A stretch of DNA of 64,000 bases. It comes from Thalassobaculum_A sp040219215. Lineage in GTDB: Bacteria; Pseudomonadota; Alphaproteobacteria; Thalassobaculales; Thalassobaculaceae. Shown here in pieces: positions 35,103 through 43,872 of this stretch (within the stretch, counting starts at the first letter, position 1; each line of letters begins with the position of its first letter). The notes beneath the pieces are model-generated. The model did no database searches. It had not been told where the DNA came from and saw only the letters and a list, made by a program, of their open reading frames with translations. A program made the translations under genes and the position numbers. The stretch spans positions 1-64,000 of the forward strand of contig NZ_JAVJSX010000021.1 in the NCBI RefSeq assembly GCF_040219215.1, in the 5' to 3' direction.

Positions 35103-35555
35103 ATGGTGGGTGACGGCTACATGGCACGCGCTCTGGCGCAGGCGGAATCAGCGGCACGCGGCGGGGAAGTGCCGGTCGGCGCTATCTTGGTGCACGCTCC
35201 GAGCGGACGAATCCTCGCCGAATCCGGCAACCGCGTCGAGACCGACGTCGACCCGACCGCGCACGCCGAGATGCTGGTGATCCGGGCCGCAGCCCGGGTT
35301 CTGGGCGCACCTCGTCTGGTCGATTGCGATCTCTACGTCACGCTCGAACCGTGCGCGATGTGCGCCCAGGCAATCGCGCACGCACGCCTCCGTCGGCTGG
35401 TGTTCGGCGCGTACGATCCGAAGGGCGGCGGCGTGGAGCATGGAGCGCGGGTGTTCGAACAGGCGACCTGCCACCATCGACCTGAAATCGTCGGCGGAGT
35501 CGAAGAGCGCGCGGCGGCCGGCCTGCTCAAGGCGTTCTTTGCCACCCGCCGCTGA
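35103..35555 (+). CDS. tadA: tRNA-specific adenosine deaminase TadA
   Basis: This 150-residue zinc deaminase converts A34 to inosine in tRNA-Arg(ACG). The zinc and proton-shuttle residues His54 and Glu56 (AHAEM) and Cys84/Cys87 (LEPCAMC) are in place. The C-terminal part has FGAYDPKGGGVEHG, the RNA-contacting segment. Two starts, 35103 and 35121, are equally possible because no clear ribosome site is present. It is divergent from the pseudouridine synthase gene. Confidence 0.95.
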   Translation: MVGDGYMARALAQAESAARGGEVPVGAILVHAPSGRILAESGNRVETDVDPTAHAEMLVIRAAARVLGAPRLVDCDLYVTLEPCAMCAQAIAHARLRRLVFGAYDPKGGGVEHGARVFEQATCHHRPEIVGGVEERAAAGLLKAFFATRR

Positions 35556-35564
35556 CCGGCCTGC

Positions 35565-37376
35565 TCAAGTCAGTTCCGACGTCGCCAACCGCCGGTCGTT
35601 GCCTTTTGCCTGCTTCTTGAGGCGCGCGATCTCGGCCATCACGCGGTCGGCCGGCACCGGGTCACGACCGGCCGGCAGGACCAGCATGCCGGCACTGCAG
35701 GTCAGCAACTCGAAACGGCGAACCAGGCCGTCGCGCGCCGCAGCTTCCAGATAGCCGAGGCAGCGGGCTTCCGGTTCGTAGAAGCTTTCAACCTCATGCT
35801 GGAACTGCCCCAGCACGTCCCGCACCCGAGCGGTCGTCGCAACCGGATCGTCGCCGGTGAAGCCCGCAAAGAAGTCATCCCCTCCGATATGGCCAAGAAA
35901 CGCTCCGTCACCGGCAAACGCCTTCTGCATCAGCTCGGCGAACAGCTGGATGGCCCGGTCACCCTGTCGGAAGCCATAGGCGTCATTGAACGGTTTGAAG
36001 TTGTCGAAGTCGAAATACGCCAGGATTCGCGTCGTCGAGGTATCGGCCAGCGCACCGGAAACCCAGTCGCCAATCGACAGATTGCCCGGCAGCCGGGTCA
36101 GCGGGTTCTGGTCGCGGGCCGCCGCCAGGTTCTTCTCGTGGACTGCCCGCAGGATCGCGATCGAGCTCATGAACCCGGCGTATCGTCCGTGTTCGACCAT
36201 CAGGATGCCTGGTGAATCCGTACGGTGGGCAAACACCTCCAGGATCTTCTCGATCGGCGTTTCGATCGCGGCCACCGGGCAGGGCAGAACCAGATCGCGC
36301 AGACGCTTGCCGTAGGTCTTGTTCGCCATCAGATCGCGCCCGAACGGCGAGTAGACATAGGTCTTCAGGTCGACGTCGCGAATCACCCCGATCGGCACGC
36401 CATCCCGATCGATGACCGGAAACAGCGTGAGTTCCCCGTGGCGTCGGAACGCCTCGAACACCTCGACCATGTCGAGCTCGGCCAACAGGGGCGGAAGCGT
36501 CTCGATCTGCTCTCGTACCAGGCCGACATCGCCTGATCGGTTGCGGCGCTCTTGATGGTTGATGCGCTCGACGATCGGATAGACCGAGCGCAGCGTCGTC
36601 CGGTCGATCGTCGGGTGCTGGATCAGGAACCCCTGGGCAAGGTCAAAGCCCAGATCCTTGCATGTTCGGAATTCAGCCTCGGTCTCCACCCCTTCCGCAA
36701 TCATCCGGATCCCGAGAACCTGCATCACATCGACAATGCGCGACAGGAACAGCCGCTTCTTCGGTTCCGCCGAGATGCCGGAAATGAAGTACCGGTCGAT
36801 CTTCACATAGTCGGGCTGATGCTCGTGCAGCAGCCGAAGCCGGGAATAGCCTTGGCCGAAATCGTCGAGCGCGAGGTGACAGCCGGCCTCCTTCAGGCGT
36901 CGGAACACTCCGAGCGCCCCGTCACCCGTGGCCAGGTCCTGGGTTTCGGGAATCTCCAGACAGAAGCGGTCGCGATCGATACCCGCAGCGTCGAGCCGCT
37001 CGGCGATCTCCTCGGCCACACCCTCGGCAGCGGCGACCCGTCGGGCATCGACGTTCAGGAACAGGCGGGCAGTGTCGCCCGGAAGTGCCGCAAACGCGTC
37101 GATCGCCTTGTTCTGCAGCAGCCGCTCCAGGGGCCCCAGCCATCCGCGATGATGGGCAAGATCGAACAGCGCGCCGATCGGCGAGAGCCCGAGCCGGTCG
37201 ACGCCGCGCAGCAGAGCCTCGTAACCGTGAGCGATGCCGGTGTCGAAGTGGACGATCGGCTGAAAGGCGTAAGCAGTCGCCTGATCGACCGTGGCAAGGA
37301 AAGCCTCCAACGAAGCAAACGCTCTGGATCGCGCGTCATCCAGCCGGATGACGACGGCCTCGGTTTCCTTAGTCAT
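35565..37376 (-). CDS. EAL-CBS-GGDEF cyclic-di-GMP signalling protein
   Basis: This 603-residue cytosolic protein has an unusual domain order: an EAL phosphodiesterase domain first (about 30-265), a CBS pair (about 285-420) and a GGDEF domain last (about 430-590). The EAL domain keeps key catalytic residues (Glu53 in YEALLRG, LNVD, EIPET, DDFGQGYSRL, KIDRYF, EGVET), so it should hydrolyse c-di-GMP. The GGDEF loop reads GGDDF near residue 495, a conservative change that may lower or abolish cyclase activity and leave GTP sensing. The CBS pair may bind adenosine nucleotides. GGGGGA precedes the ATG. It is divergent from the TIR-like gene and about 5 kb from the chemosensory genes. Confidence 0.88.
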   Translation of the reverse strand: MTKETEAVVIRLDDARSRAFASLEAFLATVDQATAYAFQPIVHFDTGIAHGYEALLRGVDRLGLSPIGALFDLAHHRGWLGPLERLLQNKAIDAFAALPGDTARLFLNVDARRVAAAEGVAEEIAERLDAAGIDRDRFCLEIPETQDLATGDGALGVFRRLKEAGCHLALDDFGQGYSRLRLLHEHQPDYVKIDRYFISGISAEPKKRLFLSRIVDVMQVLGIRMIAEGVETEAEFRTCKDLGFDLAQGFLIQHPTIDRTTLRSVYPIVERINHQERRNRSGDVGLVREQIETLPPLLAELDMVEVFEAFRRHGELTLFPVIDRDGVPIGVIRDVDLKTYVYSPFGRDLMANKTYGKRLRDLVLPCPVAAIETPIEKILEVFAHRTDSPGILMVEHGRYAGFMSSIAILRAVHEKNLAAARDQNPLTRLPGNLSIGDWVSGALADTSTTRILAYFDFDNFKPFNDAYGFRQGDRAIQLFAELMQKAFAGDGAFLGHIGGDDFFAGFTGDDPVATTARVRDVLGQFQHEVESFYEPEARCLGYLEAAARDGLVRRFELLTCSAGMLVLPAGRDPVPADRVMAEIARLKKQAKGNDRRLATSELT

Positions 37377-37460
37377 GCATCCCCCACCCACAGGCCTTGA
37401 CCTTGGAGGCCACGCTCGACCAAAAGTCCTAACGTGATCTTACCGAGCAGTGAAGTTTTC

Positions 37461-37862
37461 ATGACCGACGCCGCGCAGACCACCAATCGCCGCATGCATC
37501 TGATCTTCGATCTGCAGCGCGGGCGGCTGGTCGCCAGGGAATTCCTGCGTGAGCTGTCGGCCCAAAACTGGCTGCTGCAAGTCACCGGTGCATCGAGGCG
37601 ACACGATCTTGATCCGATGCATCTCGAGACGGTGATGGTCGAGACGATGCGCAAGGCCCAGATTGCGCTGGTGCTGATCACGCCGATGGCGTCCACCAGC
37701 CGCAACGTGGTGGAGGAGATCCGATACGCCAAACACGCCAATCTCCGGATTGCCGGCGTGTTGCTTGCCGGCTCGACCGCGCACACCCAGCTGCCGGATG
37801 GCCTGCACCGCTCGACCGTCGTCGGCTGGGATTGGGGCGCGCTGAAGAAAGCGCTGCTGTAG
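37461..37862 (+). CDS. Small stand-alone TIR-like (MTH538/DUF1863-type) protein
   Basis: This 133-residue protein has no family I can name with certainty. Its secondary-structure pattern matches small TIR-like domains: a first strand RRMHLIFD, helix REFLRELS, strand NWLLQVTG, helix ETVMVETMRKAQ, strand IALVLITP, and the segment TPMASTSRNVVEEI. In that segment Glu85 or Glu86 occupies the position of the TIR catalytic glutamate. It could cleave NAD or act as a protein-interaction module. The ATG at 37461 is preferred over a GTG at 37434. It is convergent with the glycosyltransferase gene, sharing a hairpin across the two stops. Confidence 0.55.
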   Translation: MTDAAQTTNRRMHLIFDLQRGRLVAREFLRELSAQNWLLQVTGASRRHDLDPMHLETVMVETMRKAQIALVLITPMASTSRNVVEEIRYAKHANLRIAGVLLAGSTAHTQLPDGLHRSTVVGWDWGALKKALL

Positions 37863-37873
37863 ACAGCGGCGCT
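37850..37873. terminator. Convergent hairpin over two stop codons
   Basis: Bases 37850-37860 and 37863-37873 form an 11-bp stem with one T-G wobble, opening to a tight loop. The hairpin covers the stop of the TIR-like gene and adjoins the stop of the glycosyltransferase gene on the other strand. No T run is present. Confidence 0.45.
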
Positions 37874-39437
37874 ACACCAGATCCTGAAAGCCACCCTGGT
37901 CGTTGATGACCAATACACGCCCGCGATTCAAACCGACCTTGGGCGGTTCAGGCAGGTCGGCCTCCAGGGATTGCATGAAACCGCTCACCGCCTGCTCGAC
38001 CTCGGCAGCGCTCAGATCGCGAATGTCATACCCGAAGGTGTTGAGCAGGTTCCGTTCGCGAATCCGTCCAAGCGAACTGTAGGCGCGATGCTCGACGACC
38101 ATCCGTCCATCGTCGCTTGAATGGATCGGCTTCACGACCGTCCAATTGCGGCGCCCCCAGGGCAGCAGGTCGAACGGGTGCCAGTTCAGAAACAGGCTTG
38201 GGGTCCCGTACAGAAGCGGCACCAACGACAGTCCCGAGCTCGAGCCGATATGGAAGCGGGCGGTCCCCGGCAGCAGGATGTCCAGCGCCTCGGATTTCAA
38301 CTCGGACACCGCATAGTCGAAGACACCGGCCATCGATGGCAGGGGCGTCATCGACGGGTCCCCAAGACGGACGACCTGGTAGCCTTGCTCCACCAGCGTT
38401 GCCAGCGTGTTTAGGTACGCCCTCACATCGACATCGCGCAGGCTGGAAGCGCCTACCGCTCGAAACCCGCTCTCCCGGCAATGCAGGGTTACGATTCGGG
38501 CGTCAGGGCTGATGCCGCTTGCGTCGAAGAAATGCCGCAGCGCCGGATCCCGCCGCGACGGTTTCTCCAGGATTGCACCGCCGGCGTCCCCGGATCGGTC
38601 GGCCACGATGCCGCAGGCTTCAAAATAGTCGACGAAGCGGCCGTCCACCCACTCGTGATGCGCGCTGTGATGATGGTCGGCAAACACCGATCCCTTCGGA
38701 ACAATCTTGAAATTCTCCGACAGATCCGAAAGGCATTGCCAGAGAAACCGATTGGCAACACCTCCCTGCCAGATCTCAGCGTTGCGAAATTCCATCAGGC
38801 CCGCGGACTGACCTTTTAAAACATACATGAGAACCACTAGATGTCCGATCGCGAACGTCCACTGATCCGTAAATCCACGAGTTTCATCACCGTATAAATT
38901 TCTTCTTATTCTTCTAATAAACTTGGATTTTCCAATCGAAATTTCATCTCTAAATTTAAAAAATCCCGCTGATGATAAAATTTCAATAATATTACTCTTA
39001 AATCTTACGATATCAAACGCATCCATGACCTCGCTTGGTACAATTTTCTCGGACAAAATCGCCAAAGAAATCTCAAAATTATCCTGGCAGTTCTCGAAAT
39101 GAATCGGGCTTTTGTTGATGTTTGATAAATTTACCTGACCGTTTACCAATAATACCGAAGCCACGAACGGTCTGATCTTGTAATCGCGGCTATGGGCGGA
39201 TTCCGCATACTTCCGCAGTTGGCCAACGCCAACCTGTCCGGCGGCATAGAGCACCTTTCGGAGGGCCTTTCCCCCAATATCGGACTCCGAAAGCACCCTC
39301 GATCGCCGAAACCACGAGAACACCTCATCCGGATCATCGATCGCAAGAATGAGGTCGGCAAGATCACCGCACGACACGGGATCAATCAGGAGAGATCTTT
39401 GTGCTGGCCGTCCTTCCTTACGCACGACGTTGTTCAT
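37872..39437 (-). CDS. TIGR04372 family glycosyltransferase, copy 1
   Basis: This 521-residue protein resembles the TIGR04372 putative glycosyltransferase family. Conserved parts are TLHCRESGFRA, YQVVRLGDPSMTPLP, FHIGSSSGLSLVPLLYG and PSLFLNWHPFDLLPWG in the C-terminal half (about 310-440), where the nucleotide-sugar site of GT-B folds lies. The N-terminal half is divergent and strikingly AT-rich (17 G/C of 60 in 38881-38940) compared with the GC-rich surroundings, suggesting acquisition or relaxed codon choice. A paralogue of nearly equal length lies at 50964-52526. The family is linked to surface glycans, but acceptor and donor are unknown. Confidence 0.75.
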   Translation of the reverse strand: MNNVVRKEGRPAQRSLLIDPVSCGDLADLILAIDDPDEVFSWFRRSRVLSESDIGGKALRKVLYAAGQVGVGQLRKYAESAHSRDYKIRPFVASVLLVNGQVNLSNINKSPIHFENCQDNFEISLAILSEKIVPSEVMDAFDIVRFKSNIIEILSSAGFFKFRDEISIGKSKFIRRIRRNLYGDETRGFTDQWTFAIGHLVVLMYVLKGQSAGLMEFRNAEIWQGGVANRFLWQCLSDLSENFKIVPKGSVFADHHHSAHHEWVDGRFVDYFEACGIVADRSGDAGGAILEKPSRRDPALRHFFDASGISPDARIVTLHCRESGFRAVGASSLRDVDVRAYLNTLATLVEQGYQVVRLGDPSMTPLPSMAGVFDYAVSELKSEALDILLPGTARFHIGSSSGLSLVPLLYGTPSLFLNWHPFDLLPWGRRNWTVVKPIHSSDDGRMVVEHRAYSSLGRIRERNLLNTFGYDIRDLSAAEVEQAVSGFMQSLEADLPEPPKVGLNRGRVLVINDQGGFQDLV

Positions 39438-39775
39438 TCGCGTTCCAATAAGTCGGCATCAACCGGTCGCGACAGGAGGCGATCGTTCCAGCCATGAGCA
39501 AAACCCTGTCGGGCAACCGGACACACATGGGCGCCGCATCGCACCACAGTTGTCTCGCCACGAACCATCACCGCCCTGCCGCGCCATCCGGTAACCCTTC
39601 TCGTCAGACGGAGCAAGCACCGGGGATCGGCAGCGCCTTGACATCCACCTCCATGAATTGGCGCTCCATCGGGGGTTGCGGCGTCGGCAAATGCCTTGCC
39701 TAGCTTGTTGGAGCGGATTTAAGCTATTCTGTTGCTAGTTGGGAGAGGCTGTCAGTCGTAACCATTGCTTGGAAC
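39438..39775. other. Divergent intergenic region without a gene
   Basis: This 338-base gap separates the divergent glycosyltransferase and 589-residue protein genes. Small open frames here have no ribosome site or family features. It must contain both promoters, but no match to a sigma-70 consensus with good spacing stands out; a TTGCCT at 39696 and a TATTCT at 39725 are badly spaced. Confidence 0.5.
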
Positions 39776-41545
39776 ATGACCGTTCCGGTGCGGCTGCTGA
39801 CGACGGGGATAGAAGTGTCCGGCAACAAGACATTCGAGATCCTCACGATGCGTGGGGGGTCGTGGTCGATAGAAGCAACCACGACATCACTGGAATCGGC
39901 GAAGGCCGAGGCCGCCAAGATGCTGAACCGCCCCAACACCCAGGGCGTTCGCGTCATACAGGAATCACGGAAATCGATCGCCCAACTCGGACCGGAAGAC
40001 ATCCTGTTCGAGAAGCTGCGGATCAAGAACGAAGACAAGATCTTCGTGCAGCACATCCTGGATGCGCCGATGTGCTCCAGCGCGGCGGACCTGTTCGAGC
40101 GTCCGGCCCGCATGACGATCAATCAGCTGTTCCGGGCCTATCTCGACAAGAACAACATCACCGCCGGCGAACTGATGCATTCGGCAAAGGAGATCAAGCG
40201 CCTGCTGGATGAAGGCACGCTGATCTCCTCGGCAACCGGCAAGGTCGCGACCATACAGGCGAAGAAACAGGAAGGCGCGACGACCAATCAGCGGCGCGAC
40301 ATGCTGTTCGAGTACGTCAACGAGATCAACGCGAAAGCCCGGACCGCCGCGGACCAGAAGCTGCCCAGGATCCGGGACGCCGGGTTCAACGATGTTCTGG
40401 AACGGATCACCGGTTCCGCCGCGGCAGGTGACGCGGACTATCTGATGCGGGTCGCCATCTCGACCGAGTTGCTCGATACCCGCAGCTATTTCGGCAAGCT
40501 GGTGCAACTCCTCGAATGGTCTTCGGCGGTCGAATCGGATCAGGCGTTCGTCCTGCTCGACTTCTTCATTTCCGACGTCCTGTGGAACGCCGACGTGATA
40601 CGCGATCTGCTTGGCGACCAGCGCGATCTGGGCAGTGCGCTGGTCACCATGATCTGCTTCGCCAACGGCGAGCCCCTGACCGAGGAGCTCCCCGAGGGCC
40701 TGAGCCCCGAACACCCCAAGTTCGTCGGCATGCAGCTCAATCAACTGATCGCAGAAGGCCGGCTGCCGGATACCCAGACCGTTCTGTTCGACCGGATCAA
40801 ACGGCAGTTGGAGGGCTTGAATCCGCTGTCGCGCGGCGACCGCGAGGAAGAGCGCGAAGTGTTTTTCGGCCTGCTGAACAAGCTGATCCCGGACATCGAG
40901 ATGATCGGCGGGGCGGCGATGGCCGAAGCCGTCACGGCTCGCCAGTCGACACTGATCAACAAGGGCGGCAACAAGGGCATGAAGGAAGCGGCGGCATCGA
41001 TGCTGCCCTCCCTCAACGACCCCGGCCGCAAGACCGGCTACCTTTTGGCGCTGCTGGAGTGTGAGATCGGCCAGGAGGTGCTGCGCGCCGACATCGACGA
41101 CCACCTGGACGCCATCCTGGTCAAGCCACCATCGGTCAATCATCTGGTCAGGGACAAGCTGCCGCCGAACAAGAAGATGCAGAAGCTGACCTCGATCTAT
41201 TACCGGGTCGAGAAGTCACGACTTCCTGATGACCGCAAGGAGCGGCTGACCAAGCATCTGGACGATCTGCTCGCTTCCTACATCGTCGACGGCAAGATCC
41301 TCGACAAGGTGAACAACCCGGAACGCCCGCTGCACATCCGCGCCAACATGCTCCTCAGCATGGTGCAACCGGACATGCTGCCGAGCGGCCGGGCGTCGGC
41401 GCTGGCCCGCGACATCATCGTGAAGCACCTGAAGCGGCCGAACTTCGAGGCGGAGTTCGTCTCGCAGATCCCCGATGCGGAGCAAAAAGCGCGGAGCCTG
41501 CGCCAGTTCCACGAGCAGCTGCGCCGGTGCGGCTTCTTCGGCTAA
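39776..41545 (+). CDS. Uncharacterised 589-residue cytosolic protein
   Basis: I do not recognise this family. The first 60 residues form a small alpha/beta segment (FEILTMRGGSWSIEATTTS, then a helix ESAKAEAAKML and strand GVRVIQE). The remaining 500 are predicted almost entirely helical, with regular heptad-like amphipathic stretches resembling a helical-repeat or HEAT-like scaffold. There is no signal peptide, membrane helix, nucleotide motif or metal cluster. Codon use matches the surrounding genes, so it is a resident gene. It lies between glycosyltransferase copy 1 (divergent) and the chemosensory genes. The ribosome site before ATG 39776 is weak. Confidence 0.8.
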   Translation: MTVPVRLLTTGIEVSGNKTFEILTMRGGSWSIEATTTSLESAKAEAAKMLNRPNTQGVRVIQESRKSIAQLGPEDILFEKLRIKNEDKIFVQHILDAPMCSSAADLFERPARMTINQLFRAYLDKNNITAGELMHSAKEIKRLLDEGTLISSATGKVATIQAKKQEGATTNQRRDMLFEYVNEINAKARTAADQKLPRIRDAGFNDVLERITGSAAAGDADYLMRVAISTELLDTRSYFGKLVQLLEWSSAVESDQAFVLLDFFISDVLWNADVIRDLLGDQRDLGSALVTMICFANGEPLTEELPEGLSPEHPKFVGMQLNQLIAEGRLPDTQTVLFDRIKRQLEGLNPLSRGDREEEREVFFGLLNKLIPDIEMIGGAAMAEAVTARQSTLINKGGNKGMKEAAASMLPSLNDPGRKTGYLLALLECEIGQEVLRADIDDHLDAILVKPPSVNHLVRDKLPPNKKMQKLTSIYYRVEKSRLPDDRKERLTKHLDDLLASYIVDGKILDKVNNPERPLHIRANMLLSMVQPDMLPSGRASALARDIIVKHLKRPNFEAEFVSQIPDAEQKARSLRQFHEQLRRCGFFG

Positions 41546-41596
41546 GCCGGTCGAGCCGCGGAACCGCCGGTCACTGGGCCTCGTAGCGCAACCGAG

Positions 41597-42283
41597 CTAG
41601 TCGCCCAGGTCCGCCCATTCATCGAGGTCACCGTCATCCTGCTGGCGCGCTTCCTCGACCATCGTCTCGAGCAGAGTATTATACCGGTCCCAAGCATCGT
41701 CGCTGACCGTCGCCTTGGTCGCCGCCCAAGCCGCCGCCAGGCCGGTTGCGCGAGCGGCATGGGTCCTGGCGGCAGCCGCCCTCGCGGCTTCGCCGGCAAC
41801 GGCACCTTCGACGTCGTTCCGGGCGGCGTGAGCCCTCGACGCCTCGCGCGCGGCCGCCCGTGCCGGAACCCGGAAGTTCTCGTCTCCGGTCTCAAGATAC
41901 TTCCGGACGACCTCGGGAATGTCCCAGATGTCGGCAACATCCAGGGCAACCCTGCGGGCGAAGTCCCGCAACAGTTCCTCACCGTCGAGTCGCCACTGAA
42001 TCGTGCGGCTGCGGCAGACTAGTTTGTCATCCTGGCGGCTGACGATATCCTCGCAAACCACTCGGCAAATGGTGTTGCCCGGCGCGTATTTGAGCGCATC
42101 AAGCAAACGTTCGGATGCGTGCAGGCCGGAGGCGCAGACCGCAACTTCGTCGTCATAAACCAACACTTCGCCGTCGGGCGGGACATCGCGACCGTCCCGG
42201 AGCGCCTCGTCGACAAAATGCCAAGCCATCAGCGGTGACGCCGGACTGCCCTGACGATCTGCTGTACTGACACGTTCTGCCAT
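41597..42283 (-). CDS. DUF7666-type protein with alanine-rich C-terminus
   Basis: This 228-residue protein matches DUF7666 in its N-terminal half: MAWHFVDEALRDG, VCASGLHASERLLDALKYAP, and TICRVVCEDIVSRQDDKLVC, ending in a WRLDGEELLRDFARRVAL segment. The family occurs in phages and scattered bacterial genomes and has no known function. The last 90 residues are alanine- and arginine-rich helices. GAAGGCGG upstream supports the ATG at 42283; an internal start at the MAWHF methionine is possible. It is divergent from the chemosensory operon over 236 bases and convergent with the 589-residue protein gene. Confidence 0.7.
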   Translation of the reverse strand: MAERVSTADRQGSPASPLMAWHFVDEALRDGRDVPPDGEVLVYDDEVAVCASGLHASERLLDALKYAPGNTICRVVCEDIVSRQDDKLVCRSRTIQWRLDGEELLRDFARRVALDVADIWDIPEVVRKYLETGDENFRVPARAAAREASRAHAARNDVEGAVAGEAARAAAARTHAARATGLAAAWAATKATVSDDAWDRYNTLLETMVEEARQQDDGDLDEWADLGD

Positions 42284-42519
42284 TTTCCGCCTTCGCTGAT
42301 GCCACGAACGTTGTACCGTTTCAGGCCCGGTTGAACTGTTGCACTGTACTCCAGTTCGCACACACCGGCTTGCTGCTTTGATGTCTGCGGGCACCCTCCA
42401 TAATCCTTTCAAACCATGGAGAATCGCGACAACTATGGTAGGGAATGCTGTTACGATTAGGAAATCGAAAAGCGCCGCATGGCGTGTCCGTGATCCATCC
42501 GCAGGCGAATGGTCGGTGA

Positions 42520-42948
42520 ATGCCTAAGATCCTGATTGTCGATGACTCGCGGCTTGTTCGTTTGACCGTCAAGAACATCCTTCAGCGAGCGAGCGGATTC
42601 GAGGTCGTCGGCGAGGCCGAGAACGGCCGGGAAGGCGTAGACATGGCCCGGGAACTCAATCCGGATGTGGTTACGTTGGACATTGAAATGCCGGTAATGA
42701 ATGGCATCGAGTGCCTGCGCCGCCTGCGTATCCTGTGTGCCGCGAAGGTGGTGGTGCTGTCGTCCCTGACCCATCCGGCTTCGCCGAAGGCGGTGGAGGC
42801 ACGCCTTGTCGGTGCCGACGCGGTTATCGGCAAACCGTCAGGCTCGGTCAGCAGCAATGTCGATGCGTCCGGTGGCGACCTGTTGGTCAACACGATCCGC
42901 CGACTCCTGAACACTGACACGACCCGGTTGCGAGAGGTTGCCTCGTGA
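42520..42948 (+). CDS. Stand-alone CheB-type receiver protein
   Basis: This 142-residue response regulator is a lone receiver domain. The acid pocket Asp8/Asp9 (VDDSRL), the phospho-acceptor Asp54 (TLDIEMPVMNG), the switch segment VVVLSSLTH and Lys105 (IGKPSG) are all present. The LSSLTH and KPSG parts resemble CheB receivers more than CheY, and a short tail of about 25 residues replaces the methylesterase domain. It probably takes phosphate from CheA and controls CheB or an output in trans. Its stop overlaps the tandem-CheW GTG start (GTGA), so it is the first gene of a three-gene operon. Confidence 0.88.
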   Translation: MPKILIVDDSRLVRLTVKNILQRASGFEVVGEAENGREGVDMARELNPDVVTLDIEMPVMNGIECLRRLRILCAAKVVVLSSLTHPASPKAVEARLVGADAVIGKPSGSVSSNVDASGGDLLVNTIRRLLNTDTTRLREVAS

Positions 42949-43868
42949 GCCCCATGGAAAGCCCTGTCGAGGGGCAGAAGGTCCCGGTTCTTCTGTTCCT
43001 TTCGGGAGGTCGCCGTTACGGGGTCCGCCTGTCGAAGGTGCGCGAGGTCGTCGAGATCGGCACCCGGGAATCGATCGAGGGCGAAGCCGGCGACTACATC
43101 GGCGTCATGGTCCTCCGCGAAGAGCCGATTCCGTTGGTGGCGGTCGGCCAGGTGCCGGCCGACAGCTCTGACTCGGATCTGCCCATCTGCATTGTTCTCC
43201 AGAGCGGCCACGCAATCGTCGGATTGGCCGTCGAACGGATCCTGGGCATCCGGCAGTTCGGCCCGGAACGCCCGATGAAGGGCCTGATGTCCAACGATCG
43301 GCCACAATACGCCTATCTGGACGAGGAGGGCCGGCTGGTGCAGGCGGTCGACACCGACCGGTGGTTCAACGCGCAGCCAGCGCTGCCGCTGCTGTCCGAC
43401 CAGCGCTCGTCCAGGCCACTCGCCGAACGGGCGGACGCCATCGACGAGGCCCGTCCGACCTACATGGCATTGACGGTGGGCGACCGGTACTTTGCTGTCG
43501 ATTCGACGCTGGTTGAACGGGCGATCGACGACATCAGGGTAGCGCTGCTGCCGCGGCGGCCAGGAGTGCGCATCGATTCGGTCATCGAGGTCAGCGGCAA
43601 CGTGCTGCCGGTGCTCCGGCTGTCCGAAGGCGGGTTCGAGAGCCAGTCCATCTACATCATCGTCAATTTCTACGACCACAAATGGGCCGTCGCGACCGAG
43701 CGCGTCCTGGGCATTGTCTCCAACGAGAGTCCGCCCCGGCCGGTCGGGGACGACGCGCAGGAGAGGGTGATCTCCCACAAGGGCGCGTTTCATGAGGTCA
43801 TCGATCTGAAGGGCCTGATCGCCGCCCAGGTTCCCGACTTCATTCGACCTGACGGCCAGAGGGCCTGA
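42945..43868 (+). CDS. Tandem CheW-domain coupling protein
   Basis: This 307-residue protein has two CheW-like beta-barrel domains, at about residues 13-150 and 170-300 (VPVLLFLSGGRRYGVRLSKVREVVE and TYMALTVGDRYFAVDSTLVERAI). Each domain should link a CheA P5 domain or an MCP tip, so one chain could bridge two array elements. The start is a GTG overlapping the receiver gene stop; an ATG three codons later is an alternative. CheA follows after four bases. Tandem CheW proteins are typical of alternative, non-flagellar chemosensory systems, but the second domain could be partly degenerate. Confidence 0.87.
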   Translation: MSPMESPVEGQKVPVLLFLSGGRRYGVRLSKVREVVEIGTRESIEGEAGDYIGVMVLREEPIPLVAVGQVPADSSDSDLPICIVLQSGHAIVGLAVERILGIRQFGPERPMKGLMSNDRPQYAYLDEEGRLVQAVDTDRWFNAQPALPLLSDQRSSRPLAERADAIDEARPTYMALTVGDRYFAVDSTLVERAIDDIRVALLPRRPGVRIDSVIEVSGNVLPVLRLSEGGFESQSIYIIVNFYDHKWAVATERVLGIVSNESPPRPVGDDAQERVISHKGAFHEVIDLKGLIAAQVPDFIRPDGQRA

Positions 43869-43872
43869 ACGT

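Noticed and set aside
37461..37862. TIR-like gene as part of a defence system such as Thoeris
   Set aside because: No ThsA-like effector, nuclease, transposase or other defence gene lies nearby, and the neighbours are signalling and glycan genes.
42284..42519. Sigma-70 promoter for the receiver-CheW-CheA operon (TTGATG with CATAAT)
   Set aside because: The spacing is only 15 bases and the -35 is weak. I could not support it as a feature.
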